Source: Balaenoptera acutorostrata (Eukaryota > Chordata > Mammalia > Artiodactyla > Balaenopteridae). From it: DNA of 64,000 nucleotides. The translations under genes and the position numbers were made by a program. The DNA lies in the NCBI RefSeq assembly GCF_949987535.1, contig NC_080066.1:89609600-89673599 (forward strand), written 5' to 3'. Each line of letters starts with the position of its first letter. Within the stretch, counting starts at the first letter, position 1. Shown here one piece after another: positions 36,603-48,367 of this stretch. The notes beneath the pieces are model-generated. The model was not told where the DNA came from and searched no databases. It saw only the letters and a list, made by a program, of their open reading frames with translations.

Positions 36603-37084
36603 GGGGGACCATTTTTATTGGGGGGCAGGCTGAAACATATGAGGGCTCTCTTTTAAGGAAACTTAATTAAATATCTTCCTTTTGCCAATTTTATGAAAAC
36701 TTATGACTATAAGAACCTATTATTAAGGTCTCTCCGAGGGCCTCAAAGCCTCCTGGGCAAGTAAGGATTCTTGAAACTTAAACTTCATTAATTTCATGGT
36801 AAGTCTACTTCCAACTGACATTCTCCTTTTCCTCATCTTCATAATTCTTATCAGTTATTCAGGATGACAGAGTAATCTCTTTGTCCTTGTTAATGAAGAG
36901 GTAATGGTATGCAGAAATGTGGAGGGGTGGGGAAGATAGGAGAGAACCACTACCGGGCCTACCCTCGATCTTTGGAGCCCCAGCCTGAGTGTTTGACTCC
37001 GGGAAGAATTTATTTACCATGGTCCCAACAACAGGTGTATTAGAGTGGACCAGTGACAGAGAACATAGGGAAGGGAGGGCTCCA
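36603..37084. other. Unassigned stretch
   Basis: No gene or recognisable repeat is seen. Confidence 0.45.
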
Positions 37085-37185
37085 CCTAATTTACTTCTTA
37101 CTCCATTGCCATCACCTAGCAAAGTAATAGCACATAGTGGATGCTCCATGCAAATGTATCAAAACAATGAATGAACGTTGTTTTC
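37085..37185 (+). mobile_element. L2 3' end
   Basis: 'gtaatagcacatagtggatg' then 'ctccatgcaaatgtatcaaa' and 'aatgaatgaacg' form a diverged L2 3' end. Confidence 0.55.
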
Positions 37186-37488
37186 TAAGAATCTTTTGAA
37201 AATAAAAATGAAGTAAAAAGGAAGAAGGAAAGAAAATACTAAATCCAGATATTGCTACAAATTTTTAAATTTTAACCACTGAATCAAATATTTCTCATGC
37301 TGGGATGTAGGTAAGTGAAGTGTATTGGGGTGAAGAGGGAAAGTGATCCGTTTAGTTTTTCTTTAGTGCCTTTCCAACTGCCCTACCAACTGCTGTCACC
37401 CTTTCTCTAAGTATGCCTTCCTAACCCTCTCTACTTCTAGCATGCTATTTCTACTAATCTCTCGTTCCAACTGAGATGCGTATGGATA

Positions 37489-37545
37489 ATTAATGATGAT
37501 GATAATGATGATGATGATGTTGATGATAATAATAATAATAACTAA
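37489..37545. repeat. (GAT)n/(AAT)n microsatellite
   Basis: Imperfect GAT units at about 37493-37528 pass into AAT units at about 37527-37541. It adjoins the MIR at 37530 and may come from the MIR tail. Confidence 0.8.
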
Positions 37546-37930
37546 CAATAATGCTAACATGTATTGAGTAGTACTGTGTGCCAGGTTCTGGGCTGTTTTT
37601 TAACAGTATCATCTCAATCAACCCTTACACAATCACAATACAAGTATTATCATCACCCCCATTTCACAAATTGGGAAATTGATGTCCACAGGTAATGTGT
37701 TCAGTGTCACACAGTTAGTGAGTAGTGAAGCCAAGACTCAAACTTGGGCATTCTGACACAATACGATCACAATACAAGTATTATCATCACCCCCATTTCA
37801 CAAATTGGGAAATTGATGTTCACAGGTAATGTGTTCAGTGTCACACAATTAGTGAGTAGTGAAGCCAAGACTCAAACTTGGGCATTCTGACTCCAGAGCT
37901 TGGGCTTAAAACCATTTAGTCACCATACCA
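37530..37930 (-). mobile_element. MIR SINE with a tandem internal duplication
   Basis: The complement of MIR: 'gtgtgccaggttctgggctg' near 37576, 'tatcatctcaatcaaccctt' near 37607, 'ccatttcacaaattgggaaa' near 37659 and 'aagactcaaacttgggcatt' near 37733. The central part is duplicated, so the element is about 134 bp longer than an ordinary MIR. Confidence 0.8.
37632..37891. repeat. 134-bp tandem duplication inside the MIR
   Basis: Copy one begins at 37632 and copy two at 37766, a spacing of 134 bp. The shared part, 37632-37757 against 37766-37891, is 126 bp and I count two mismatches ('gatgtcc' or 'gatgttc', 'cagttag' or 'caattag'). The short junction 37758-37765 is extra sequence. Confidence 0.92.
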
Positions 37931-38127
37931 CCCTACTGTAGTAGGAATAAAATTCAGGGGTGATTCATTCAGCAAGCATCTGCATTTTAGAAAGCGTCAC
38001 TGTATAGTGAAAAGCCTTCAACAATCAAAGAAATATAAATAAAAGGGCATATTAAGTGGTTGAGGTAAACAAAAATCATATCATACAAACATCAGCATGT
38101 CCTGTGTGTAAATAATAGAATAAAAAG

Positions 38128-38128
<1 letters not shown>

Positions 38129-38175
<47 letters not shown>

Positions 38176-38190
38176 GAGAGAGAGAGAGAG
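38129..38190. repeat. (TG)21 followed by (GA)n microsatellite
   Basis: 21 uninterrupted TG units at 38129-38170, then 'aaa', then GA repeats to 38190. It is the longest pure dinucleotide run of the window and likely polymorphic. Confidence 0.95.
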
Positions 38191-38494
38191 TATGCAGGCA
38201 TGGTGAACTCTCTTAAGGCATAGCCCTCAAAGTCCCACCATTGCTTTCTTGCTGGTTAGTCTTCACAGCACAACAGGCAATCTTCTGGGGCAGGGATCTA
38301 TCTATTGCCCCAAAATTACTGGAATGAAGAAATTGTATTCTGGTACCAGAGAAATCGAACCAGAGAACATCAAACGACAAGTGCAAAATTACCTTAGAAA
38401 TTAAGCTACATTCAGGGAAAAAAAGCTGCTTTACTCTAGGATCATTAATGGGCAAGAATTCAGTTACCAAAACTAGACCCTAAGTTCTTGAAGT
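38191..38494. other. Unassigned stretch
   Basis: No gene or recognisable repeat is seen. Confidence 0.45.
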
Positions 38495-38620
38495 GTATTA
38501 TAAAACTCTAAGAAGGCAGGGATTCATAGCCTGTGATTTATGTTTGAATCTTACTAGCACAGCCTAGTATATAACCACCAGCCTCTCTATTTATGCTCAC
38601 TAAGTGCATGAAAAAACTGC
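38495..38620 (+). mobile_element. Possible L2 3' end
   Basis: 'aagaaggcagggattcatag' near 38510 and 'gcacagcctagtatataacc' near 38558 resemble the L2 3' region. Confidence 0.45.
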
Positions 38621-40224
38621 ACTGTTTTAAACTATATGTTCTCCACTTGATTGCAGCACAGGCCTTGTATTACTTAGAACAGTAGTTGGGTAGCAGCATG
38701 CTTTTGTTCACTTGTTGTTTAGTCCTATAAAGTCCTGGTTGCCACAATCACTGGGATGTCAGATACTCATGGCCAAAGAGATCATCAATAGGGAATGAGC
38801 TTTATAAAGAGCATGGCTCTCTGGGCCTCATCCAGGTGGGCTCCTATTTCCAAGAGGTGTTTGTTTGGGATCACTCTACCTTGCAGCTTCATCTGCAAGA
38901 GCTTTCAAACTTGTGTGTGGCGTGTCAGAAATTCTGGCCACAGGATGGGACTTCCATGAGTTCTTGATTCCCCTTCCTATGTCATCTTTTTGAAAAGAAC
39001 TGTTAGAAGCAAGATGTTTTGAAATAGATCAAACCAGTGACATTTGATTCTGCCTCTTTGTGGAGCAGGGCTATTTTAGTTCATGGAATAAAACTGAAAA
39101 CTTACAGATGTGCTGTTACTACTTAAAACTGAACTCTTCTCTGAAAATGAAATACAGATAGACCCTAAGTACCATTCCCAGCTCTTTCCTCTCAGTAGGA
39201 TACAAAGCTTTTGTACACATAATGAACTCAGACATTTTAATAGCCGATTTGTACCCTTCAGGCTGCTGTTGTCATAACCTCTACTGACTCACTGAGGATT
39301 ATTATGTGGGGCTTATCATTGTTGATTTACTTTTTTTCATATCTGTTCCTAAAGCAATAGATATTGTCACTTCCGTTTAAAACATATTTGTTAAAATGGT
39401 GATTTTTTTCTAAAGGGTGCTGAAGTCATTTTAATTTAAAATAAATTAATTAAATTTATCTGCCTCATTTGCCTCTACACAACCTTTTGGGAACTTGGAA
39501 ATTAAATTTTCTCCTAATATTTTACTTTCCAACTTGGCAAACACTGGCGTTGTTTTAGTTTCTGAACAAAGTTGAAAAAGCACAGATTTCTTTTCAAAAA
39601 CACTTCAACTTTGAAACAAGAAATGATAATGATTCTGGAAATTTATCTGCTATGGTATGAGCTTTACTTTTTCTTTTTAAATGAATTACAAAGGAGAGGG
39701 TAATGTTTAAGAAATAATGAGATCATTAAAAAATCAACTAAAGCAAACAAAAAGCACCCAGGGGGGTGATTTCAACTGTAAATATTTTCATTTAAAAATA
39801 TAAAAGAGTTCATGTTGCCATTTAATAAATATTATTATTTGATGTTGATAAGCATAATAAGTCACTGACCAGAAACTGAAATACACATTTTTTGAGTAGG
39901 CCAAATTAAAATCTTACTAATGGTAACAACACTAAGATCTCCCAAATATGCCAAAATGAAGAAATAGATCAAACAGAATTTGCTATTTATAACTTAAAAT
40001 ACTTTTTCATGCTTAATTACATAATCATGTAATAAAAGTATTCCTGTAGCTTTAGGAAATATTTTTTTAAAAACTGCCCCATTAAAGTTCAATAACAGAT
40101 TCCTTTTCCTTAAATATATCAGTATTTTTAAATGAAAAAATAAAAGATTATTATTATTAGCTAATTACACACTAGAAAAACAGGAATTGCATACAGCCTT
40201 ATAATTTGTAGAGGTATCTCCATA
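38621..40224. other. Unassigned AT-rich stretch
   Basis: About 1.6 kb without a gene or named repeat. The part 39300-40150 is very AT-rich and repeat-free to my eye. It is a sensible target for conservation analysis. Confidence 0.5.
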
Positions 40225-40400
40225 TATATATCTCGAAGAGGTAGATAAGACAAGTATTTCTTATTCCTACATTTAAAGATAGATATGAAATAGAGCTCAG
40301 AGAAATTAAGTAATTTTTCCCCAAACACAGATTAAGTGTCAAAGCTGGGGCTTGACCACAAGTCATTTGCCTTTGAATCCACTTTTTGGTTAATCAAGAA
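40225..40400 (-). mobile_element. MIR SINE
   Basis: The complement of MIR is visible as 'gctcagagaaattaagtaat' near 40294, 'tcaaagctggggcttgacca' near 40339 and a terminal part near 40375. Confidence 0.6.
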
Positions 40401-40754
40401 ACACACCCTTCTTTAATTTCTGCAAAAACAATGAAGACAGTTTTCTATGTGATTTAGTGACACTGAAGGACTTCCGTCTTTCATTTGCCTCATCATTATT
40501 ATCAGATATGGGTATTTCTTTAGTGTAGTGCTTACAGCTATGGAGAGCCCAGAGAAGAAAGAGTGAGAAGGGCAAGCTGTAGGCTGGGCCCTAAGGAATT
40601 GAGAGGCTCATAGCAGAGCAAGCCAGGAAAGGAAGTAGTGACAGAAGATCTATGTGTGAACAAGACAAAGTACCAATTCTAAGTACCAGTGGCCTTAACA
40701 AAAAGAAGTGATCAGCTGGGGACTGAGGTGAACAAGAAACAATTCAATTTTGGG

Positions 40755-40940
40755 TTTTTGTCCTAGTCAACTACATTGAGGTATAATTTGCATATAATAA
40801 AATGTATCAATTTTCAGTGTGCTGTTCAGTGAACACCACAATCAAGTCCAAGAACATTTTAATCATCCTTAAAGTTCCCTCCAGCCTTTCTGCAATCCCT
40901 CCTCCACCCTTGGCCTCATACAACCACCGATCTAGTAAGT
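40755..40940 (-). mobile_element. Old L1 3' UTR fragment
   Basis: 'cattgaggtataatttgcat' at 40774 begins the complement of an L1M 3' UTR. It continues through 'gtccaagaacattttaatc' near 40847 and ends with 'acaaccaccgatctag' near 40920. Confidence 0.65.
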
Positions 40941-41314
40941 TTTTTAAAATTTGGAAAGAGAAGAAAGTAAGGGAAACAGTAAGGATAAAGGGAAGACTGA
41001 AATCAGATGAAATTTCCCAATTGTTAGAATTCCAGGTTATACGTCTAAGTAAAATTTCCAGGCAAGGAAAGAAAAATGAGTCAGGTTTGTCAGGGAGGGA
41101 CAGCCACCTGCTCTCCCATGTAACCTTCCTCCTTTCCAACAGTCATTTCCTGGTTTCTCACTTCTTGTCCCATCACCAACCCCAGGCTCATCCATTGTTT
41201 ATATTTATAGGATGAAAATGACACCTGCAGAACCCTGCTGTATTGGGAAGCTGCAAACTCCAATCACCATCCCAAATGCCCACGAATCCTAACCAAGAGT
41301 CTACTCAAGTAGTT
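40941..41314. other. Unassigned stretch
   Basis: No gene is supported. Long open frames overlap on both strands here (40802-41215 plus, 40807-41139 minus). They have no recognisable domain and begin inside the L1 fragment. Confidence 0.45.
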
Positions 41315-41470
41315 ATTAAACTTCTGGGGGATCACAGATCTCTTTGAAGAAGGTTTTGATCCTCTCCTCAATAACATGCACCTCAACAAACAATTCTGCA
41401 TTCAATTTCAGGTGGTCCACAGGGCCCCCAGAATCCATCCCTGGTATCCAAACAGTGTCCTTGGTGTTCA
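41315..41470. mobile_element. Old DNA-transposon-like repeat
   Basis: 'ttaaacttctgggggatcac' at 41317, 'acaattctgcattcaatttc' near 41391 and 'ggtggtccacagggccccca' near 41412 recall an old hAT-type medium-copy repeat in which 'gttaagaacccc'-like ends are typical. The family is uncertain. Confidence 0.4.
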
Positions 41471-41779
41471 GGGTAAAAGCTTCCCATTATCTTGCGTTTT
41501 TCTGCATCTTCCTGCACTGGGCATACCAGGGAGAAATACCTCACACTGTGCAAAAGGAACCAGGAAAGCCTCTGCATCACCAATTTTAAGTCCTACATTA
41601 GCACTTTCTCTGCAAAGCATTTTAGGAACTTTTGTAATACCTTATGGTTCCTTGTGCTGGACTTGGAGATTTTCCACCACGTTACACAAGGAAATAAGGT
41701 TCAGAAGAAAGACATGTGGGGAAGGGAGTGATGTGTGGTCTGTCGAGAAGCAATGCAGCAAAGGGTGGAGAGAACACAA

Positions 41780-41915
41780 GACATTCTAGGGTTCCCCTTA
41801 GTCCTGTTTTTGCCCCAGTAGCTACGGGTATAATGTTGAGAAAGTCACACACCTCTCTGGGTAGTCCCAATATGCCCATCTTTCAAATGAGAAGGGACTG
41901 GATTGGATAGTGCTT
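41780..41915 (+). mobile_element. MIR SINE
   Basis: 'gttgagaaagtcacacacct' near 41834 and 'cccatctttcaaatgagaag' near 41875 follow the MIR core. Confidence 0.55.
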
Positions 41916-42284
41916 TAAGCTCTAGGATTTCATATCCCATACCTTCTTCCCTGAAGTCAAACTACCCTTTCCCTTTTATAATTGAAATTAAAATATGCTG
42001 GACACTGAGGTCACCATATAAGATATCCAGCATACACACGCAAAACATCCAGACATTTGAAAAGCCCATAAAACTGAGAAGTTATCTGGAATGGCCAGGA
42101 GGACCCAATTTCTGAGAAGAGAACCCACTACATTTAAGTCATTCCCTCACAGATGACCCCTTCCTCAGGGGCTCACAGAAAAGCAGTGCTCTGCTTTAGA
42201 CTGTAAACACACTAACAAGGTGACACATTCACAAGCACAGTGATGTCCATGACCATCGTACTGAGGTGGGTGGTGGGACCTATG
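41916..42284. other. Unassigned stretch
   Basis: No gene or recognisable repeat is seen. Confidence 0.45.
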
Positions 42285-42360
42285 CTGAAGAGCATCATAC
42301 CCAATATCATCTAGCACATCCTAGGGAATCAGTAAATAAACATGGCTTGAATGAATATAT
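42285..42360 (+). mobile_element. L2 3' end
   Basis: 'catctagcacatcctaggga' followed by 'atcagtaaataaacatggct' and 'tgaatgaat' is a diverged L2 3' terminus. Confidence 0.5.
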
Positions 42361-44044
42361 GAAGAGAGGGAAATTCTGTTACATAAACTGGGAACAGAAG
42401 GCAGAACAGGGAGTGAATGAGTTAGATATTTTGGTTCATTTTAACTGGGATTATCTGATTTATTAAACGTGTTTTTAAGGTAAGCTTGCCTTGGGAGGTT
42501 CTTATCCTGTGCAATGGGCACCACATTTGTTTTATTTGCTTCATTTCTAATCCTATTTTTTAAAAGACAATTAAAATGGTGCCAAAGAGTCCCTTATGCA
42601 CAAGAGGTCAGCCATTCTCAAAACAGCTTTCTCTGGCTTCATAGTTGTGGAGCCTGTGATATGTCTCTGGGAGTTTCCCTAATTCTTTGTAACATTTTAA
42701 AATAAGTACTCTGGGACAGCTAAACATAGAACTTGTCATCTAAATATGCATTTAGAGACTTCTAATACATATTATAAATATGTATTTAGGGATTTTCTTA
42801 CAAGGAATAAAGAGCTTTATAATAACTCCTTTGGAAGGATTGTGCTCAATTGCATTATATGTGTTCAGTCTCTTAAAAAATTCATGATATTTTCCTGATA
42901 GACCAGGATGTCTGATAAGAAATGGTAATGAGACACTGTCAGTGAGGCATGGAGAATCTCAAATTCCACATATGATGAGAAGCCTCATTCTTCATAAAGA
43001 CAAGGTATGTGGTGAGGAGCTCAGGATACTTTGTTTTTTCTAATAAATAATGCAATACACTTGCTCACATGTCAGCCCATAAATGGGCAAACACAATCTA
43101 CATGAACTGGGTCATCCAGGTTCAAGGCAATTTGTGAGAGAAAGGCTTCGCACAATTCTAAGTGGGAGATGGAACCTGCTTTTAGATGTAGACGGATGAA
43201 TGCACCAAATTCCTACATAAGATCCTGCAGCCCCTTCCCCAGTCAGATCCTTTTGGCTCCGCACACATACACCTCACTATTGTCTAGAACAATGGACATT
43301 TTTGTTCTGTTTTTGATCATATGCTCCATTAATAAAATATTTTTGTATTTTACTCCAGTATATGTATATTCATCAACTCATAAACTATATATCTTGAATA
43401 TAAGTAAAGCTTAATTTATGTTTTATTTTTAAGTAAAACGTGATTATACGGGCTAATATTTTTCCCCACACTTCAATAAATCACCAGGTTCCTGGTTTTG
43501 GAGAAGCCAGCCCAGATTGGGAAGCACACTCACTCACTATGTCCTGTCTAGGACCTTTCTTGCTTCACAACAGTCTCTTCAAAACATGCACAGAAGGGAG
43601 TCAAAGCCTGTAGCCATAGCAGCACACAGCAGCAATTGTTTTTGACTACAAGTGAAGGTATGAATGGGGCAGAGGGTGAGTTTTCATCTGTTTGTTTGCT
43701 AGAATGAGATTCTGGATGGACAAAGCACCATGACCCCCAGAAAGATTTGGACAGAGTGGAAGGATGAAGAGGATTTGTCACACCCTCCCTGCTTGAGTCA
43801 CTGGCAGGGGCTGTCCCAGAACAAAGGTGAAGACTCCAGTCCTCTCATTGGAGGAAGGTGTCAACCTCAATTGCTTCTGCAGGCAGTACAGGTCCTTTTA
43901 CCGCAAGCAGCCTCTTGTGAACAGAACAAAACGCTAAAGCAGGGCTCTTCCTTCAGCCCTATTTGCTTCTTTCTCTTCCCCTCTCTGTTCACCACATTAA
44001 GTCCCCGTGGCCCTCTTTCTCCAGTGAGGCCCTGCTACCAGGAA
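42361..44044. other. Unassigned stretch
   Basis: About 1.7 kb without a gene or named repeat. The frame opening at 43730 (129 codons) shows no domain and runs into the L2 fragment, so I do not call it. Confidence 0.5.
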
Positions 44045-44125
44045 AATACAGTGATAAATAGATTCATCCATCCTTTCATGTGGCAAATGTTATTGAGCTC
44101 CATCAATGTGCCAGGTTGAGAAACA
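44045..44125 (-). mobile_element. L2 3' end
   Basis: 'gattcatccatcctttcatg' then 'caaatgttattgagctccat' and 'caatgtgccagg' form the complement of the L2 3' end. Confidence 0.6.
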
Positions 44126-44714
44126 AGTGATTGACCAGGCATTACTCCTTGGAGGGCTATCTTCTTAAAGAGTGCGCCCTGCTGCTAACGGTTCAGGTGC
44201 CAGTAACCAGACCTCCAAGCACTGCCAAGGCCATGCCACAGACCACTGAGGCCTCCCAGCACAGCCTCCATCCACAGCGTGGTCCATCAGCTGAGTCCAG
44301 ATCATACTCAGGTTATTTTCCTGGAAAATAGCCAGCTCTTCTCCATTCAGTTGTCACACAGACATGAACAAAGATCCTGGCCCAAGGTTCATGATACACT
44401 GGGATTTCTTCCTGGGTTGAGGATATGTAGAAAGGAGTGCAGAGTCATAGGAGGGGGCAGGTGCGTGCAGAGCAGCACAGCAAGACAATATCAGCAAGGC
44501 GGGCTTCATGAAGCTAATGTTAATACCTCTACAACAAGGGTAGCTTCTGTGTCCCTCAAAAGCACAGTGTAGTTGGGTTGATTTCTTGGTTTCTCTGAAA
44601 GTGTCTTACAGTTTTACCCCCACCTCGAGAGGACATTGGTCACATTCTTTTGGAGAAGGAAGTGTTCCAGGTAGCTTGGAAAGGGAGGGTGTAGGGGTCA
44701 TTCTACCTAAGTGG
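44126..44714. other. Unassigned stretch
   Basis: No gene or recognisable repeat is seen. Confidence 0.45.
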
Positions 44715-45265
44715 CCATTGGCTTTCATTCATCAAACATTCATTAGGGGATTCTATGAACCAAGAACTGCACCAGAGGCCTGCAGCAAATAAGGTACAGG
44801 TTCTGCCTACAAGAAGTTTGCAGTAATTGAAGGGTGATAGAAGTTTAAATTCATAGTAATAGAGAAGTGCAAAAGCAGGTGTATGCCATGTTCAGTAGAG
44901 GTACATGTGAAAAAGGGGTCAATTCTGCTGGATGAGAAGACTTCAATATGGAAATGCTGACAGAGCTGAGAGGGCCTTGAAGGATGAATGGCAGTGCCAG
45001 CACATGAAAGGAGGTGAGATACTCCAGTAGAGGAAATAACATGTCAAATCTCATGGCAGAAATGGAGACCTGGGTGCTGTTCAGTACGGTTGTAGCAAGG
45101 GGTGTCTGTGGGGATACAGCTGGAGAAAGAGGTCGGGCATGTAGGCAAGGAAAAGACCATGGAAGGCCTTGTGCGTCATGCTGAGATTTCTGGGCTTTAT
45201 CCTGTATGCAAGTGGAAATTTCTGAAAGTTTTTAAGAAGTGAAATGTATTTTAGAATGGACTAGG
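44715..45265 (-). mobile_element. L2 (or related CR1-type LINE) copy
   Basis: 'catcaaacattcattagggg' near 44732, 'aaggtacaggttctgcctac' near 44791, 'agaccatggaaggccttgtg' near 45155 and 'gaaagtttttaagaagtgaa' near 45224 follow the order of the L2 complement. It has no coding capacity left. Confidence 0.6.
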
Positions 45266-46245
45266 CCTGTTGAACTCCTTATCACTTTGCTTAGTATTTC
45301 AAAACAGGAGTTCTCAAAATCTCTACAACACACATGACATATGATATTCCCACTTGCAGCATGCTTCCATGGAACATTGTTATAAGTAAGGTAGGAATGT
45401 TATGTTTAATTCGGCACACCGGCTGCAACTCCATTGCTTTCTCCCTCTTTCAGGAGGAAGCTTGTTGGATTTCAAGCAAAGGAGAGTGGATTTATTTATA
45501 AAGATAATATTGAAAAGAAAAATGAACCGTGTGTGAAGTTCATTACTAAATTACTTATAAGTAACTAAACACCTGTTCTACAACAGATTGGGGCTTATCA
45601 GTGAGTTATGACAATGAGTGACCACCACTGTTTTAAACAGATATTTGCATTAGTAATTCCTATCTTAATAAATCCTAAACACCCATTTTGTTAATTGAAG
45701 AATTGAAATGTATGCATAATTTATCTATATAGTGTATACATACAACTTAGCAATGCAATTACAGACCATAAGAATATGTACACTAACACAAATATACTCA
45801 TGTTCATTCCTGGGACCCACAAAGAACAAATCATCCCATGTACACCCCCAGTGGTGCAGGCTGGCATCCCCTGAGGCCAGTGAGCTCTTTCTCTCAGATC
45901 ACCCTCACAGGGGCCAAGGAGGAGTCCTTCCTCTCCGGGAAATTATCAGTGCCTCCCTATTCCACTTAGCAGGGATTAGGGAGGACAGGCTGTCAGGGAG
46001 AAGGAGACCATTAAGGCTGATCACCCAGGGGCACGTGGAGAGTATGAGGAGCAGAGGATGGGTGAGGAATGGAGAAAATTTTCATGTAGGAAAGAAAACA
46101 CTTGTGCACAGATATTTATTTTCTCTTGCACAAGGATTACCTATTTTCCTTTAGGGGGAGGGAAGAGGGAGGTGATCACTGTGCATTCTTTGTGAGTCCA
46201 AACTACTTTTATGCTTAACGCTCATCTCCCAAGTCTGTATCGTGT
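45266..46245. other. Unassigned stretch
   Basis: No gene is supported. A frame of 140 codons (45732-46154) is open on the plus strand but has no signal peptide, motif or domain I recognise. Its start is in AT-rich sequence without a convincing context, so chance is the simpler reading. Confidence 0.45.
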
Positions 46246-46259
46246 TGCCAGATATTCTT

Positions 46260-46273
46260 TTTTTTTTTTAATT

Positions 46274-46308
<35 letters not shown>

Positions 46309-46575
46309 TTTTTGGCTGTGTTGGGTCTTCGTTTCTGTGCGAGGGCTTTCTCCAGTTGCGGCAAGCGGGGGCCACTCTTCATCGCGGTGCGCGGGCCTCT
46401 CACTATCGTGGCCTCTCTTGTTGCGGAGCACAGGCTCCAGACGCGCAGGCTCAGTAATTGTGGCTCACGGGCCTAGTTGCTCCGCGGCATGTGGAATCTT
46501 CCCAGACCAGGGCTCGAACCCGTGTCCCCTGCATTGGCAGGCAGACTCTCAACCACTGTGCCACCAGGGAAGCCC
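46260..46575 (-). mobile_element. CHR-type tRNA-Glu SINE with 14-bp target duplication
   Basis: The 5' end is at 46575 ('gggcttccctggtggcacag' on the minus strand), the A box is 'tggcacagtgg' and the B box 'ggttcgagccc'. The tail is (TTTA)n with a T run. The target duplication 'tgccagatattctt' lies at 46246-46259 and 46576-46589, exact over 14 bp. Confidence 0.95.
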
Positions 46576-46784
46576 TGCCAGATATTCTTGATGTAACTTG
46601 TGTCAGAGGTGAGCCGTCTCACCCTTTGAACATAACCTTTTGAAACTGATGTTTGTCAAGTATATGGAGCTTGAATGGGGGACATGAACCTATGTCAAAG
46701 GGGAGGAGGACATTCCTTGACTTCTGAAATGCCATCTTTTTTTTTTTAAGTTGTAAATTTGAATCAGAATAGTAAAAATTAAAA

Positions 46785-47190
46785 AGTGAAAAAAATAACC
46801 CTCTGACTAAACTGGAAACAATGTAAACATCCTACAAAAGAGAAATGGCTCAATAATAGGTAACACATAGAAAGAAGGAATATTATGCAGCTACTAAATT
46901 AGTACTAAAGAAATTAGTAATAAGAGACTAAGTACTATGCTAAATTAACGAGTATGGAAGACAAACGGGTATATACCATAATTACCAACATGTAAAACAG
47001 AGCCAAGAATGGGTATGCCCTGAGCAGAGAGGAACATGAAAGAGTTGACATATAACTGTGGTGGAAGATGAGTGAGTTTTACTTACTTTCTCTTTTTCCT
47101 ATTTTCCACAAGTTTTCTTTGATGACAGTATTGAAACATAGTGATAATATGACCATAGCACAACATAAAAATTTAAATATTTTAAAAATC
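46785..47190 (+). mobile_element. Old L1 3' UTR fragment
   Basis: 'aactggaaacaatgtaaaca' near 46809, 'agaaatggctcaataatagg' near 46841, 'ggaatattatgcagctacta' near 46878 and a trailing A/T-rich end match an old L1 3' end. Confidence 0.6.
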
Positions 47191-47795
47191 TGAGATACAA
47201 ATAAGAATTTTGTCTGACTCTGGTAATTTTGTACTTCTCCCAACAAATAAACTAGTCCAGCTCATTCTGGAGGCAAGTGAGCATCTACCCCATTGTCTCT
47301 GTGATGACATGTACTTCTGACACTTAAAGGACAGAGATTGGAGAAGCAGCCTTCCAACCTTGACAGCTTATCCTGGAGTCATGGGAATTATCTTAGTTTA
47401 GTTAAAGGAAATCAGCTAACCCTACACTCTCAGGTGTTCTTCACTCGCCAGCACTTTATTGAAGGCTTACAGATTCCACCTCCACTGACGAGCCATTCTT
47501 ACTCATTCTAGCTAACACGAACCTTCTCCTTTTTGAACATCCATAGCCTAACTATCAATACTACTTATTTGGGGGTCATAACTTGTATTGCTGGTAACTC
47601 TGTTTGTGTACGTGTGTCTGTGTGTGTGTGTGTTGATTATAAATTCCATGAGAGTTTGTTATTCTCCTGCACGTAGTAAGTAGGCATGGGAGAAAGGTCC
47701 AAGATACAGTCACTGGTGAGCAAGACAACAGCATACTCAGTCACATCTCAGCCAGGTGCAGATCACATCCAGAATGGGGGTTGTAGATGACTCTA
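47191..47795. other. Unassigned stretch
   Basis: No gene or confident repeat is seen, apart from a short GT tract at 47605-47634. Confidence 0.45.
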
Positions 47796-47811
47796 AAAGG
47801 TAAGTGAGCCT

Positions 47812-48037
47812 CTACTCTGTTCTCTGTATCTATGTGTTTGTTTGCATTTGGTTTGGTTTGGGGCGGTGGGGAGGGTGTAATGGGTAAAGGGGATCAAAGG
47901 TATGGTGGCAGATGGAAACAAAATTTTTGGTGGTGAGCACACTGTAGGGTATACAGAAGTAGAAATATAATATTGTATACATAAAACCTATATACTTTAT
48001 AAACCAATGCCACCTCAATAAAAAAATAAATTAAAAT
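47812..48037 (+). mobile_element. Truncated L1 3' end with 16-bp target duplication
   Basis: The copy holds only the 3' UTR: 'gtaaaggggatcaaaggtat' near 47884, 'gtggtgagcacactgtaggg' near 47930 and 'caccTcaataaa' before an A-rich tail. The duplication 'aaaggtaagtgagcct' lies at 47796-47811 and 48038-48053, exact over 16 bp. Confidence 0.92.
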
Positions 48038-48367
48038 AAAGGTAAGTGAGCCTTCAAAACTGGGATTCTGCCACATCCCAAAGACACTGTGATTTTCTAG
48101 ATCATCTTTTTGTTTGTCATCCTTATTTACTCTGTTTGCACTAACTTTGGTCTAGAAACAGTGGGCTATTAATAAAGATAACGTTCTTAGATATCCTGAG
48201 AAGACAAATTTCCATGGTAGGTAGCCATAACTAATTAATTTCCTAAAACCACCAGATGTGTGAATGTACCCCTTTACCTTAAAAAAACTGCAGGACTTCC
48301 AAAGTTGCTAACAAAGTTTCCTTTAAGGTTTTAACCAAAAAATTAGCATAAATGTTAATATTTTCCC

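Noticed and set aside
40802..41215. Overlapping open frames on both strands (137 and 110 codons)
   Set aside because: They begin in an L1 3' UTR fragment and mirror each other; the pattern is that of chance openness, not of a gene.
43730..44119. Open frame of 129 codons
   Set aside because: It ends within an L2 3' end and has no recognisable domain.
45732..46154. Open frame of 140 codons on the plus strand, the longest in the window
   Set aside because: No domain, signal peptide or conserved motif is visible, the sequence around the start is AT-rich without gene features, and in 64 kb a frame of this length arises by chance.
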